DNA of 64,000 nt from Amaranthus tricolor (GCF_026212465.1 NC_080059.1:18325324-18389323), one strand, 5' to 3'; shown: positions 9,350 through 22,469, numbered from the stretch's first letter. Program-made: numbers and translations. The notes: generated by a model not told the origin, from the sequence alone.

Positions 9350-12300
9350 ATGACGCAAGATGTGGAAATGAAGGATACTCAACCTCACTCAAATTCTCTC
9401 TCCTCTTCTGATCCACCCACTTTGAAGCGTATGCACTAATTTCTTCAATCAATCGTTTTCTCACTACCCGATTTTCTCCAATTTCTAGGGTTTTAAATTT
9501 TGTTCGCTTTAATTTGATTTGTTGTAGATTTAAAGGAAATTGGATCTTTGTTGGAGACGGGGTCTTACACTAAGGAAAATCGTCGTATTTCCCGGGCAAT
9601 TCGTCTTACGTTTGCGATTCGTCGAAAGCTCACTGCTCGTGTGCTCAATTTATTCCTTGATTATGCTCTTTCTTCTGGTTCTGAAGCTCATGGAAGAATC
9701 TCTGCTTTTCTTCCAAAGGTACATTCATGGATTACTTTATGTGATTTTTCATGTTTTGTTCTTTTGGTGTTACTAGGGTGTTTTTATGTTTTACTTTTTA
9801 TTTGGCATTTGTTGATAAGCAAAAGATTGTACGATTAATACTGAAATTATCTTAAGGAGTCATCATTTATTATGTGAACTAGTGTTTCGTAAAGTATTGA
9901 GAAGTTTAGCCTTGTTCATCCCTATTTACGAGAATTCAATACTGTAAACTTCCCACTGAATCCTGCTATGGAAACTTATTGTCGAATACCATTTCGGAAA
10001 CATCTTCGAAACCCTAGTTTGCCGCCGCCTGAATTTTGTTCTGCGTATAGCTCCAATGAAAAAAATTGTTTCAATCAACAATTAGGGATGATCATTGATT
10101 CAAGACCCTATCGGAACCGACCAGACCCTAATTTTAGGTTCAGCTCCAAATTAAATAAATGGGTTATGTCTGGTCTATGGTCTTCCGACCCCGACACTCT
10201 GTAGACCCAATTAAGACCGAAACCTGACCTATGGCACAATCATATTTCTATATTTTTTGCACTCAATTTAGACTTATAAATAACTTATAGACCCATTTTA
10301 GTCCTAATGAAACCTTTAAAAAGTAAAAAGGGTTTTATTATGAGTAATTAAACATCTAGTTTTTATAATACCGTTTCACCATGAGACAAATTCATATAAT
10401 TAACCGTTTTTAATTAATCATTTTAATATTATAAGTTATTACTTTAAAGTTATAACTAATCACTCTAAGACTATTAAAATGACTACTTAAAAATTGTAAA
10501 TGATCAATTTAAGATTAAAAGTAATCACTTTAAGACAGTAAGTGTATATTGGGTCAGCCAATATGGTCTCACCGTTAGACCTTCTTATTTAAGAATTTGT
10601 GATAATTAATTTAAGATCCATTTAGCTCTCGTTTAGAACTCTAGATCCATTAGATGCGGCATGGGTAGGTCAACTCGAAGGTTTAGGTATGGGTCCACAA
10701 AAAATATGGGTCTGGGTTCGAGGTGTGGTTAGAGTTGTACCCGACCCACACTTGACCCATTACCATCTTTATATTTTTTTAAAAGGACCCCATCAAATGA
10801 AGTTTTTGTTCCTGAACGATGTAAGTATTCCCTACAATGAAGATTCTTCTAAGTTGTGTTTCATATTGGAAGATCTACACATGGATGATGAATGTGAAGG
10901 ACGATGTTGTTGCGGTCAATTTAATAAAAATTTGGTGTTTAGTTGAATTCCTGATTAAGTTATTTTATTTTATGTTTTAAGGTTATATATCTATTATTAT
11001 TGTCAATAAAACCGTTTGTGGCTATTTAAGAATGTCTTATTTAAAAGTAGAAGTTAGGCCTTCTTAATTTGATTTAAAGGGTCTTGTATTCTAGTCTGTG
11101 ATTAAAAGAGAAGAGAACAGGCTTAGAGAAGGACAAGTCAAACGTCCAAGGTAGCATCAAAGTCCAAAAGATTAGTTGAAAGTCCAATTAGAAAAGAAAG
11201 CAGGGATGGCGTGTGAGTAACCAAACCCAAATGAAGTATTTCTCGAATAGAGTTTAAAGGCAAGGAGTTGGCTTCAAATACAATCCAAGCCCACAAATTG
11301 AAGCCTTTCGACCAAGATGATAGATTCGACTTCATTGAAGTTCAACAGCACTCGAGTCCAAGATTTGAAGACACGACCATTTCCCAATCAATGGCGTTAA
11401 TCAAGCTAGTTTCTATCTTCAAGGGCAACTTTGAACAAAAGTCAAAAGAACACCAAGTCAAAGGGTAGACATGTGAAAGGTGTCTAACAACCTTCCACAT
11501 GTCCAAGACTTGGAAAAGTAGGAAGTTTTTATCCTTTTCTTTCAATTGTTCTTTTAATTAGACCAGTTAGTTAAGCTAGCTTCAAATGATTGATCATTAG
11601 GAAGAATCACAACTCATATTTTCCCTACATCCATTAATATGCTCCAATACCAATGTTAATATTTGTAGGCTTGTAACTACATTTGAAAGATAAATAGATC
11701 ATCCTCCAAACATGAGGTTTTTTGTTGGTATATTTTCTGCTGATGGTTTGTCATACTTTGGCTTTTGTTGATATCTATATTGTACAATTGTAAGTAGGAA
11801 GCTTAAAAAAGTTGATAAAGAGGGGAAGCTTAAAAAAGTTGATAAAGAGGGGGAACACTAGTTACTATAACACTTATGAATTACATGCCATTTTAGCTAT
11901 CAAAATACTGCTTGCATCTTCTATTCTCTCTTTTGACATGGAAATCTCATTTCACATTCTTGACATTGGTTGTAGGGAGGTGAACATGAGATGGAAGTTG
12001 ACACTGCTACATCTGTTGTCCAATCTTTTGGGAAGAGTACTATACCAGAGCTGGAAATCTACTGTTACTTGATTGTATTATTGTTTCTTATTGATCAAAA
12101 ATTGTACAATGAGGTGTGTTTTGGTTGTCCATGTGTGTTAATCTTTACGTTGGGCTATTTGATATCCTACTAATTTTGACAATCTTTAGGCTAAGTCTTG
12201 TGCTTGTGCAAGCATTGTTCGATTGAAGTCATTAAAAAGAAGGGTTGCAGATGTTCTAGCATCAAAGTTGTATTCCTTCTATTCACTTAGTTATGAGCTT

Positions 12301-15300
12301 ACTGGTGATCTTGCTGAAATCCGTGGGTAGGTTTAGATGCTGCTCATCTATTGGAGTAATTTAATTTTATTAATAATGTGACTATGAAGCAGTTAACAAT
12401 TCGAGGTTTCGGATTTGTTGATACTTCTGCTATAATTCTCTAAGTTGATACCTTTTTCTTCCAGTGAACTACTTACTCTACACCGTTTGGCAACCTTGAA
12501 TCATGATGAGCTTGGTCAGGTTTGTATCCTATTATATTTTAGCTTTTTGAATTTTGAGATGGTATTCCTTTTACCTTTGCACACCAGAATGGTAGCTTAT
12601 ATTTTGTATATACTGCAGGAAACACTTCTGAATTTGTTGCTTCGAAATTACTTGCATTACAATTTATATGATCAAGCTGAAAAGCTTAGGTCTAGGGCAC
12701 CAAGTTTTGGGGCTCACTCTAATCAGCAGGTAATCCTCCTCTACAACCAAATTCTAATCATACTAGCAACATCTTACCATGATATAGTATAATCTAATTT
12801 GGGTATAGCTGTATTTTAACTATGATTGGTCATTTAACATGGTTTTCAGTTACCACATTGTGTTTGAATATTTCAATCTATATTGATGTCTTGTCAATTA
12901 AGAAGGTTCTTATGGCTTGTTTTGGAAAAGAAAAAGGTTATTGCCTCTATCTTTATTGCATTTGTGGGTATTTCATTATGTTTTGGTCATGTGGTGTTGT
13001 GCATGTTTGGCAACATAGATTTCAATTGCACATCTAGATGTGGTCCGATTCCACCATCCATTACTACAACTCAACATAAAAAATTTTAAATGCTTACTCA
13101 ACCTCGTCATTTCCAATTCCTATAGTCTCTCAATTTATGCATCCTTGTCGCAAATGCTTCTTTTCATGTCACACATCCTTTTACTAGCACACACACCACA
13201 TTTCTTTCCTTGCTTACGTTGAGTCTAATTCTCCCTCCTCTTTAGCCATTTTTCACAACAAGCCTTAATCCAAAAGATTGGGATCGGCTACATAAGGCCA
13301 ATATATCAGTTTCAAACTTTCAATGGTAGTCCACATAAATTAGACTCCATTCATTTCGATTTTCTATCATCTTGATTTGTAAGCCTGGATCCTTTATTTT
13401 CTTCTCCACTTATATCTTCCAAGTGATCTTTGGTCTTCCTTGCCCTCTTTATAAGTCTCATTAGCTCCAACTTTCTTTCTTCTTTATCGGTTTGCTAATA
13501 CCATGTCTTTGTACATTTTTAAACCATCTTAAGTGATTCTCTTTCATCTTAATCTCAATATTAGCAACTCCTAAACCCTTTCTTCTATCTTTGTTTAGAA
13601 TTATATCTCTCAAGGTTTGCCCACTCATCCATCGGAACGTTTGCATTTTCGCTATTACCGTACTTTTACCATGATCCTTTCATAAAATCCAACATTCTAT
13701 TCCATATTGTAGCGCTAGTCTTACGGTCGCTTGATAAAACTTGCCCTTTAACTTCAAGGGCACACTTCAATCCTTAATTTTAAGAGGTGCGAGGCAAATC
13801 GAGGGCCAGAAGTTTTTTTTTTTCCAAGTTGCGTGGGTTTTTTGTATGACAAGCAAACAATTTCATTATATGATTAAGTAAGTGATCATTATAATTTATA
13901 ACTATTATGCAATGATAAGAAAAATTAAACAGCTAAATCGCTAAATAGTAACTATTTCTTAATCTATTTCATACGAATTACTAAAATAACACTAAATTTT
14001 CAATCAACTAACTTTTTAACAAGGAGCAACTAATATAATTAAGCGCTAAATTATCAGTCGTTTACATTTTAACAAGTAACAACTTATATAAATAAACTCA
14101 TACTGTCATACACACATAAATAAATAGTTGAATAAAACACATATGAACAAAACAATCAAAACAATAGGTAGGGGGATCGAACTAGTATAAAAAGGGGGAA
14201 TAGATTACCAAAACTGAAAGGCGAGAATAATAAGAAAACAAATAAATAAAGAAATATTTTCTCTCTCTTCAATTAAGAGTATCAGAGAGAAAAAAAGAAT
14301 AGAGAAGAAGAAAAGAAAAGAAGAAAGGAGAAGAAGAAAGGAGAGATAACATGGTTGAAGTCGGCCAGAGCAAGAAAGGACTAGGCGTAGAGGTGAAGAA
14401 GATGAAAACCCAAAGCTTTCTCTCTTCGAATTTTAAGGTTAAAAAGGGGGTAAATTTTTATTTTCCAAAAGCAAGTAAAGTATTATGCTTCAGAAATATT
14501 AGGGAAAAGCTATGTTTTTAATTACCCGAAGTATTATTTTTGCAAACAAAATAGATCACCCACAGGTGCATGAGACGAGATGCAAGTGGCGTTTGAGGTG
14601 CAGCAAAGGTGCGTTTTTCCTTCGCCTTCTAGAGTGCCCTACGCTTGGACTCGTGGAGGCGTTTGTACCGGCGCCTTGTTGCGCCTCACACCTAGGTGTG
14701 CCTCGGGCACAGTTTTTAGAACGCAGCTTCGATCACATAATATTCGAGTAGTTGCTTTCTAATTTTGCGATCCACGCTCTAATTCTATGGGTCACATCTT
14801 GTTGGGTGTCTTCACTACTCTGAAATATAGACCCAAGGTATTTGCAGCATCCACTTTGAGTGATTTCTTCTTTTCTAATTTTATGGTGCCTTTGTTATCT
14901 CATTTGTGTTAAAGTTACACTCCATGTATTCTGTCTTACTCCGACTTAAATTTAAACGTCGTGACAACAACTTTTGTCTCCATCATTCTAATTAACATTT
15001 ACCCCTCCATAGTCTCATCTACCAAACAATATCATCGGCAAACTTCTTGTATCGATCAAGTTATCTCATTTAGGATCGTTGCGGAAACAAAGGGGCTTAG
15101 TGCGAAGTCTTGATGAAAGCCAATTGTGATCGGAAAAATTTGTTATTGCCCCTTTACATGTCCTAACACTTGTATTTTTTACTTCTTGATATATATGTTG
15201 TACTATATTAATGTATTTCTTGGGAACAACCTTCCTTCTCATTGCCCACCAAAGTATTTGTATTAGTACCTTGTCATATGCTTTTTCCTAGTTAATTAAA

Positions 15301-18300
15301 ACCTTGCCTAGTTAATAAAAACCTTGTGCAAGTCCCTTTTTCTGGCCCTATAGTATTCCATCATTTAACTCATAAGATGAATTGATTTATTGTAGATATC
15401 CAAATTGGTTCTCTAATATGGAGGTACATCTGCCATTGTTAAAAACTCAATTACTAGTATATGATAATTAGCAAACAAGCTAAACCTTATATTGTTGAAT
15501 TCATTTGTTAATACTTGAATGTCGGAGTTAATGGTCAGAAAACAAGAGTTTTTTTGGGTAAAATGATTATGAGTTACGAGATTACTTTTTCCATTTGTTG
15601 GTTTTTTCTATTGTAGTGAATGATGGTAAGAGGTAGGCAATGTAGTGGTGGCAAATTGGATGGTGCCCTTGATGAATTGAAGGGAACGTGCCAAGGGAGA
15701 CATAAGTGGTATCGTGAAATGTTGCATTGTTGATAATACAAGTAAAGGTTGTGATGGAAGAGGAGGGTCGGAAAATTCTTCCATTTTCAAGACAACCATG
15801 GATTTACAAGTTTTAGTGTTTACCAAACTAGATCTTGGAATTTAAAGTTGGGATTTTAATTTCGAAAATTACTAGGAATTGAAATTGATTCCATATTCCC
15901 CAATAGAACCTTATGGAATTCAGATATCTTGGTGAAAAGTTGTTGTCTTTGGAAATTTATTGTATGCTTGTGTAGCTAAGAGCTAAATGATTTTTTTTAC
16001 AAAAAAATTTTATATACCTACCAAAGAAAAGGTCATAAATCCAACTGGGCAAAACCCTAACAAAATTTTCCAACTAGCTAATCCTTTTCAAGCCATTCCT
16101 ATAGAAGAAAAGTTCACCTTATAGGAAGCATTGTTCATCTCCGCTATTCGTGCGCTGCAAGCTTTGACAAATCGACTATACATGATTGAAAATACTTATC
16201 AAAACCGTAGCAACTGCTAAAGAAAATAGTTGAGTGCATCAATAGCACTATTAAGGTGAACACTAGCAATTTGTGGGCATCAAAAGAGCTAGAGATCTAC
16301 TAGATGTGCATATATTTGGATTGATGACTATTGTAAAATAATACAACTAGATGGAGTCTAAGTAAAAGTATTTTATGCATTTGTTGCATATTGCAAAAAT
16401 ACACTTTCTGTCATGATCACAGTGATGGTCACGAAATGTATATTATGGTGAATGCAAATGATTTTGCGTTCAATGCGTCCTATATGTTAAAGTAAACTCA
16501 AACTCTTATGATATGGTTGTGATGCATGATAAGAAGTGGTTTTCATCTTTTTCGGTTTGGAGCATGATATCTTTACTACAAGGGTTTTCTTCCAATCGAA
16601 AATCTATGAGTAATTTTTCAATGAAAGGATTTACTTTACTGGTTGCGTGGGGAGATTTAATATCAATCATGTTCTACATTATCCTACTTCACTTAATGGT
16701 TTACTGATAGTGTAATGAATTAATTACCAGTAGTAGTAATCTGGGGAGGGGCGTTTGGTTCATTTGTTTGTATTACGTATAGGTTTAGAATCATTTCAAA
16801 CTTAGCTTAGTTTGTCGATTTAGAAAATTGAACTTAAGGAGCCACTTTGTCAAAATTTGAAGGTATGTCGTTCTCACACCTTAGTGGCTAATGTGTGTTT
16901 TAAAAACCATACCTTTGGAATAAGATTTTTGTTTTGAATTTTGAAGTATTTATTTTTTATGAAAAAAAAATCATTTTTTTGATATTTTGCATCATCACAC
17001 TCATTAAAACACTTTTCTACCGTTATCATATTCAACAAACCTTGTTCCTCTATTATCATGTCCACCTTGCCATTCTCCGCCGCCTACCATCATCTTATCC
17101 TTAATCTTTAGTGAAGATGAGATATTTACTAGTTTTTGGCTTGCGAGGTTGAGGGCTTGAGAGGAGTTAGAAGGGAAATTTCATTTTTATGTTCTAAATA
17201 ACATTCCGTATCTTTGTTGCAATGGTCAAATTGCCAATTGAGAATCTTCACGAATGTTGAGTCTGTGACTCATGAGTAAAGGGTTATAAGTTCATTTCAA
17301 TACATGAGTTTGCTAGATTTGTTGAACTCATTGCTGCATTTGATGCAATTTTGTGGTTCAAGCTAAAAAGATGGTGGCTGAGTGGAGAGAAAATTAGGGT
17401 GGAGATATGACGTTTTTACTCTTTAATTTAAATAAACCAAACAATTGGTTTAGGTATGTGTTTGTTAATGTTATTCCATCCAAACCCTTGGGTTTAGAAT
17501 CCAAATTCCACTTTATTTCCATTGGAAAAGAATATAAACCCACCCTACATACCGAAGTGTATTCAAAACAACTTAAATGTGAAGAGATAGAAAATAGAGC
17601 TTTTAAATCCTTCATTTCCTTCTCAAAATTGGCCTATGTAAAGTTATAAACAACTAAACATGCTTTCAATTATATAGTTAGCTGTTGAATATAAGAATAT
17701 TATACTTTTAAAACTTAATTACAACCCTAATGTAATGTGGGAAATCATAAATTAAAACAAATATAGCCCCTTATTTATCTTTTGTCTCCATTTTTTTGAC
17801 TACCTAGCTACCGGCCTCCATACTGTGTCTTATGTCATTCTTTTTCTCCACTCAATTGAACTACCCAATCATTAGCACACTTCCACTTTACCTCATCAAT
17901 TCATTTTCCATTAGCTATCTTTGCAAATCAAACCAGTGACCCCCCTTGAATTACCCTCTTATGACTATGTTGCAATTCCAACAATCTCTATCTCACATAC
18001 TTTGTGTCTCATTAACAATGAAACTTAGGAACCTTACTGGGTGACTGTGTTTTTATGGTGGCATTGACCAAGGTTTAAATTTGGAACCTTATATCAATAA
18101 TGTCAAAGCATTAATCCCAAAAGATTGGGGTTTGTTACATGAACTAATAGATTAGTTCTAGTGGGCGTGCACTTGAGGTTTTTGGTATTTTGATTTTCTA
18201 CCATCTCAATATGTTGAGTCTAAATCCTTCATGCCTCTTCCCACTCTTTCCCTTCAAGTTACCTTTAGTCTTCTCCGTCTCATATTAAATCCCCTAAGTT

Positions 18301-19826
18301 TCAACTTTCTATATTTCTATGTTAAATTGATACACATTTATGCTTATTACTCATATACCTATGTCCATAGGTGTTGGCACAATATTTGGCTTGAGGTTGA
18401 GGTAAACAACATTAGAGGTATTAAATGTATAATATTTTCGTTACTAGGAGAAAGGTCCTTTTTTTTTGGTAAGAAAACGGAGAAATTCATGAATATATTA
18501 GTACTAAGCCACCACAATAGTCATTCTATCAACTGAATGCTATTTAGTGACTCCCACCCAAGTGCAGTTTAAGGTGACATACTTTTATGCTGATTTGTCC
18601 GTTTCATATTGGTGAATAATTTGAGCATATGCCTTGTTTTTCTTGTTGCCCTATGTGCGGTCTCAGACTGGAACAAAGTAGGTTTGATCTAATCAGGATA
18701 ATTCAATCTGAAAACTTGAGATTTGATGATAATTCTTGAAGGTATCTCATTCTGTTCTCTTGGCCTTATTTATTGGGTCATTTTTTGCTTTATGTTTTGG
18801 GCAGTAATAAACTATGAGTTGGAGACTCAGAGTAGTATAGGTTCTGTGTATTTCTTCAGTCAGGTTCTGGTAAAAATATGAAATTTATCTGTTGCTGTCT
18901 TGTTTTCCACTGACTACTAACTTGTTTTTTTTGTTATATAATGGTTGCTGTTGCAGCATTGCCGTCACCTCTTTTATGTTGGAAAGATCCAGACGATTCA
19001 ATTGGAGTATACAGATGCAAAGGAGAGCCTTCTTCAGGCTGCTAGGAAAGCACCTGTTGCAGCCCGTGGCTTCAGGATTCAGTGCAACAAATGGGCTGTG
19101 ATAGTTAGGCTACTGCTGGGGGAAATACCTGAACGGACGATTTTTATGCAGAAAGGCATGGAAAAGGACTTGCATCCGTACTTTGAGCTTACGAATGTGA
19201 GTGTTTGAACGCGAGTTTTTGTTGCACATATTTTCACGGTTTAAACCTGTGATTAAGGTAGATTCCTGTCTTTTCTTTTATTGCTGACATAAGTGTTGAT
19301 GGTGAGTTTCTAGGCGGTTCGAATTGGTGACTTGGAGCTGTTCAAAGGAGTTACTGAAAAATTTGCTTCTACCTTTGATAAAGACCGGACTCACAATTTG
19401 ATTGTCCGTCTGCGTCATAATGTGATTAGGACTGGACTTAGAAATATTAGCATCTCCTACTCCCGCATCTCGCTTGCAGATGTAGCCACAAAGTTGAGAT
19501 TAGATTCTCCAAATCCAGTTGCTGATGCTGAGAGCATTGTGGCTAAGGCGATCCGCGATGGTGCAATTGACGCAACTCTGGATCACGCAAAAGGATGGAT
19601 GCTTTCAAAGGAGACTGGTGACATTTACTCCACCACTGAGCCGCAATCCGCTTTCGACTCAAGAATCGCTTTTTGTTTGAATATGCATAACGAAGCTGTA
19701 AGGGCTTTACGTTACCCTCCTAACTCGCACAAGGAGAAGGAAAGCGCAGAGAAGAGGAGGGAACGCCAGCAACAAGAACAGGAACTGGCAAAGCATATTG
19801 CTGAAGAAGAGGATGATGATTTTTGA
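9350..19826 (+). CDS. RPN3: 26S proteasome regulatory subunit RPN3 (PSMD3), eight exons
   Basis: Non-ATPase subunit of the 19S regulatory particle lid. Exons: 9350-9428, 9528-9718, 11976-12113, 12190-12326, 12465-12519, 12619-12729, 18957-19196, 19314-19826. All junctions are GT-AG and phases agree; joined length is 1464 nt, i.e. 487 residues, the usual size of plant RPN3. The N-terminus MTQDVEMKD is acidic. Exon 6 encodes [20 protein letters not shown], and exon 7 [19 protein letters not shown] (TPR-like helices). The PCI domain lies in exons 7-8, with [20 protein letters not shown] and ISYSRISL in the winged-helix part. The C-terminus is charged and ends EEDDDDF-like (EEEDDDF). Start chosen because the exon 1 frame splices cleanly and matches family length. 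Introns 2 (2.26 kb) and 6 (6.23 kb) are enlarged by transposon debris. No break was found, so the gene looks functional. A solo LTR sits immediately upstream and may affect regulation. Confidence 0.95.
10085..10770. repeat. GGGTC/GACCC-rich repeat in RPN3 intron 2 (hAT-MITE-like)
   Basis: The left side TAGGGATGATCATTGATTCA and a right side whose reverse complement is TAAAGATGGTAATGGGTCAA are loosely similar to hAT termini. Between them are repeated phrases such as 'agaccctatcgg' and 'gggtctgggttcg'. A second repeat family (10360-10590, with 'gatcaatttaag' and 'ggtctcaccgttagacc') appears nested within. No 8-bp duplication could be established. Confidence 0.4.
11090..11600. repeat. Unclassified LTR-like sequence in RPN3 intron 2
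   Basis: Less AT-rich than the surrounding intron, with open frames on both strands (11138-11335 -, 11268-11468 +, 11342-11545 -) that overlap each other, which argues against real coding. The composition resembles a retrotransposon LTR or spacer. A 26-bp tandem duplication around 'agcttaaaaaagttgataaa' lies a little further on, near 11800-11850. Confidence 0.3.
13258..13775 (-). pseudogene. RTE-type LINE 3' part, antisense in RPN3 intron 6
   Basis: On the minus strand 13646-13461 encodes [13 protein letters not shown]...[23 protein letters not shown], matching the C-terminal part of plant RTE LINE ORF proteins (MLRWMCG...RENRLRWFGHVQRR). The + strand 'ccttaatccaaaagattggg' at about 13264 is the usual 3' end signature of these elements, so the 3' terminus is near 13258. 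Stops are present. The upstream reverse transcriptase part is probably 14745-15330, separated by an insertion. Confidence 0.7.
13776..14735. mobile_element. Probable non-autonomous TIR element splitting the LINE
   Basis: This block lies between two parts of one antisense RTE LINE. Its left end has AGGTGCGAGGCAAATCGAGG, and the reverse complement of its right end has TGTGCCCGAGGCACACC. Both contain (G)TGC-(cc)GAGGCA, compatible with short degenerate terminal inverted repeats. The right end is strongly GC-rich (14570-14715: 'ccggcgccttgttgcgcctc'), and the middle contains a purine-rich GA tract (14250-14350). No coding sequence is supported; the frames at 14512-14762 come from the GC-rich end. 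Confidence 0.4.
14745..15330 (-). pseudogene. RTE-type LINE reverse transcriptase remnant, antisense
   Basis: The minus strand reads through fragments reminiscent of the RTE reverse transcriptase core: around 15330-15210 a motif like KAYDKV...[14 protein letters not shown], then remains of the region before the catalytic block near 15040-15000. Frameshifts and stops are frequent. Orientation and order fit an upstream part of the fragment at 13258-13775. Confidence 0.5.
15331..18090. other. Middle of RPN3 intron 6, nothing firmly recognised
   Basis: No exon is expected here because exons 6 and 7 join in frame. Short frames at 15608-15826 (-), 16513-16707 (+), 16874-17065 (-), 17394-17615 (-) and 17407-17649 (+) have no recognisable domain. 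The stretch is probably old repeat sequence. Confidence 0.4.
18100..18420 (-). pseudogene. Second RTE LINE 3' fragment, antisense, in RPN3 intron 6
   Basis: 'cattaatcccaaaagattgg' at about 18110 is again the RTE 3'-end signature in antisense, followed by phrases like 'ttcaagttacctttagtctt' also seen in the 13258 fragment ('tccaagtgatctttggtctt'). Only the 3' tail is present, and no coding sequence is preserved. Confidence 0.55.
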
Positions 19827-20032
19827 TCAGTTTCCATAGATGCATGAACACTTTTTTATTTAATTGCCACATTTAATTGGCGTTGTTATACATTTAACTT
19901 CACATCTTAGATTTCCTAGTTTTATAATCGCCAGTGCTTGAAAAAATACCGATAAATCAATGCATTTTTTATTCTATTAGCTTTTCGATCATCTGATTAT
20001 GTTGGTTGAAACATGAATGGTTTATCCAATTT

Positions 20033-20755
20033 GATTTTTTTTTTTCGGATATTCAGATGATGAAAAATAAGATGAAAATGTTTCATCTCAATGGAAAGGA
20101 TTTAGGCATCCTCGTGTCAATGTGACTAATTGAAGCCTGGATTGAACATTACTAAAAATGCCTGAGGCTAATGGTATAGAAGAAATAATACCTTATAAAT
20201 TGAAAGCTTGAATAAAATAAGCTTTTTTAATAAAAATAATTCTCAAAATAAACTTTGGAAAATTTAATTCTCAAAATAAACGTCTTCGTGTTTGAGCCAG
20301 AAGGAAAACAATGTCATAATATTTGAAGGGACAAAAAAATACTCCCAGATAGTTTGCTTGCTGTTCATAACAACGAGCTTTGTTTTTAATTTTTTTTGTC
20401 ATTTCAAATGCTATGAAATTGTCCCTCTTTGTTCGCTATTACTAACAACGAATAAAGTCGTGGTAAATTTTAACAGCAAACAAACCTAACCTTAAGCTCA
20501 TACATGATGACATTTATTTTGTGAATTAAAATTTTTTGAAGCTTATTTTAGAAATTTTTTTTTATAAAAAAGCTTGTTTTATTCAATCTTTCAATTTATA
20601 TAGTATTCTTTCTTCTATACCGTGAGCCTCAGGCATTTTAACCCTGGTTCAATCCAGCCTTGAATTAGTCACATTGACATAAGGATGCCTAAATCCTTTC
20701 TATCGAGATGAAACATTTTCATCTTATTTCTCATCATCTGAATATTAAAAAAAAT
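20033..20755. repeat. Long inverted repeat (hairpin-forming) downstream of RPN3
   Basis: The left arm 20044-20275 and right arm 20520-20747 are inverted copies of about 220 bp with modest divergence: ATTCAGATGATGAAAAATAA versus ATTCAGATGATGAGAAATAA, then AAGATGAAAATGTTTCATCT in both, and GGATTTAGGCATCCT in both. A T-tract on the left is mirrored by an A-tract on the right. The loop is about 245 bp. It may be a foldback MITE. A transcript would form a long imperfect stem. No target duplication was identified. Confidence 0.8.
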
Positions 20756-20759
20756 ATAT

Positions 20760-21290
20760 ATAAGAAGCAAATTGGATAATGTCACATTTTAAGGTTGAGC
20801 CGCTATGGTCTCTATTCCAACAAATGATAGTGTCACATTTTCAAATGTTTAGCCAAACCTTTCGTTCTTTCATGGAATTCATCTTTCCATTGAAGTTTTT
20901 TAAAATACAGTTTTATTAATTGGAATGTCCACTATTAATCAAAGTGTTTATTTATAATGCTTATAAGAGTATTATTAAGTAAATTAATTAGTTTATCCTA
21001 AGGAAATATTATACTACTCATCTTATTCACTATTATTGTCTCGTATTATTTTAGTTTGTTTACAATGCAATATTTCAATCATAAATATTTTTAATTGTGG
21101 CTGAGTAAAAAGTATAATAAGATGATATCAATTAAATGTACATTAAGATGAATCAAACAACATAATCTTATAGATTAAAAATAAAATATAAATTAAAAGT
21201 GATTGATAAATAGAATTTCAAAGACAAATGGAACAATAATAGTGAATAGAAAGGAGGATGTTTTTTTTTTCTATAATTGGTCACACAAAG
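20760..21290. other. Intergenic AT-rich, nothing recognised
   Basis: No supported gene or clear repeat structure. Confidence 0.4.
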
Positions 21291-21299
21291 CAACATAAA

Positions 21300-22465
21300 A
21301 GAAGCTTATTTTCTTGCCCTAGATTATTTGAAAAGGTAGGGAGGCTAAAAGATATAGTTGATGAGAGATGGATTAAACTAGACCTGAAGTGTTCTTTCAG
21401 GGATATCGTATCCTGGTGCATGTTATTTGTTGATGACATTGTGTTCGTAGCAACATCCAGAGGAAGTCAAAGCGAAATTAGAGGAGTGGAGAGTAGCTCT
21501 TGAAGGAAAAGGATTGCACATAAATCACGCCAAAACAAAGTACCTAAGTAGTAATTATAGTGGCAAAGAACAGTGGGAGATACACAGGTGACTGTGGGAG
21601 GTAATGAGATTGCTAGTTCAACCAAGTTCAAGTTTTTAGGCTCAATTATCCAAAGCGATGGAGAGATAGATGAAGATGTAATGCATCAAGTACAAGTCAG
21701 GTGACTTAATTGAAGGGAAGCTATTGAGATGCTTGCGATAAGAATTTTTTGCCTCAACTAAAAGGTAAATTCTATCGGATAGCAGCGAGTCCAGCCTTGT
21801 TATATGGGACGGAATATTGGCCCATTAAGAAAAGCATGCGAGGATGATGAAGTTGTGGAGATGCATATGCTGAGATGAACGTAAGGCCACACTAGGATGA
21901 ATAGGATCAAGAATGAGGTTATTAGAGTGAAGGGTTAGGGGTTTCAATTTATCTAAAATTGCGTGAAGTAGATAGAGGTGGCATGTGTAAAGGAAAGCTA
22001 GCGACATACTAGTGAGAAGAGTAGAAAGCATCACAATTGATGGTAAAAAAAAGTCGATAAAAACCTAAGAAAATATGGAAAGAATAAATTAGGAAGGATT
22101 TAGGTGAGTTACATCTCTTGGAGAACTTAACTGAAGATAGGAGTAGTTAAGAGACACCAAATTTGTGTATGTGAGTCTCATTCGCATTTTTTTTTTCTTA
22201 GTCTTTATGTCTGCTTGTTGTTTGGTTAGTTTTCTTTTCGTGGATGGTGTTGTGTTTGTATGTTCTGTGTTTTCTACCTTCTGTTTATTTTTCTTTTGTA
22301 GGCTTTTCAGACTTCATATGGCGGGTGATACTCGAGCTGAGGGACTATTTTCGATCATGACCTCCTCATGATGAAGGTATTTGTCTGCCTTCTTTCCCAC
22401 CCTCTCCAGACCCTGCCTTGGGTGGGACTCATTGTGATGATGATAATGATAATGATGAAGAATTC
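21300..22465 (+). pseudogene. RTE-type LINE fragment, sense
   Basis: The frame at 21258-21503 contains SWCMLFVDDIVFVATSRGS, corresponding to the catalytic PWCMLFADDIVLI block of plant RTE reverse transcriptase, with a Val for Ala change next to the DD pair. Other frames continue with LEEWRVALEGKGLHINHAKT (about 21480-21535) and TKFKFLGSIIQSDGEIDEDV (about 21620-21680), both family signatures. Stops and shifts are common after 21700. The tail near 22390-22465 has 'ccctgccttgggtgggactc' followed by a (GATGAT/AATGAT) simple repeat, the usual 3' end. The 5' half is missing. Confidence 0.75.
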
Positions 22466-22469
22466 TTCC

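Noticed and set aside
12822..13222. Additional RPN3 exons in the frames at 12822-13222
   Set aside because: Exon 6 joins exon 7 in phase with full conservation of the protein; these frames are intron sequence.
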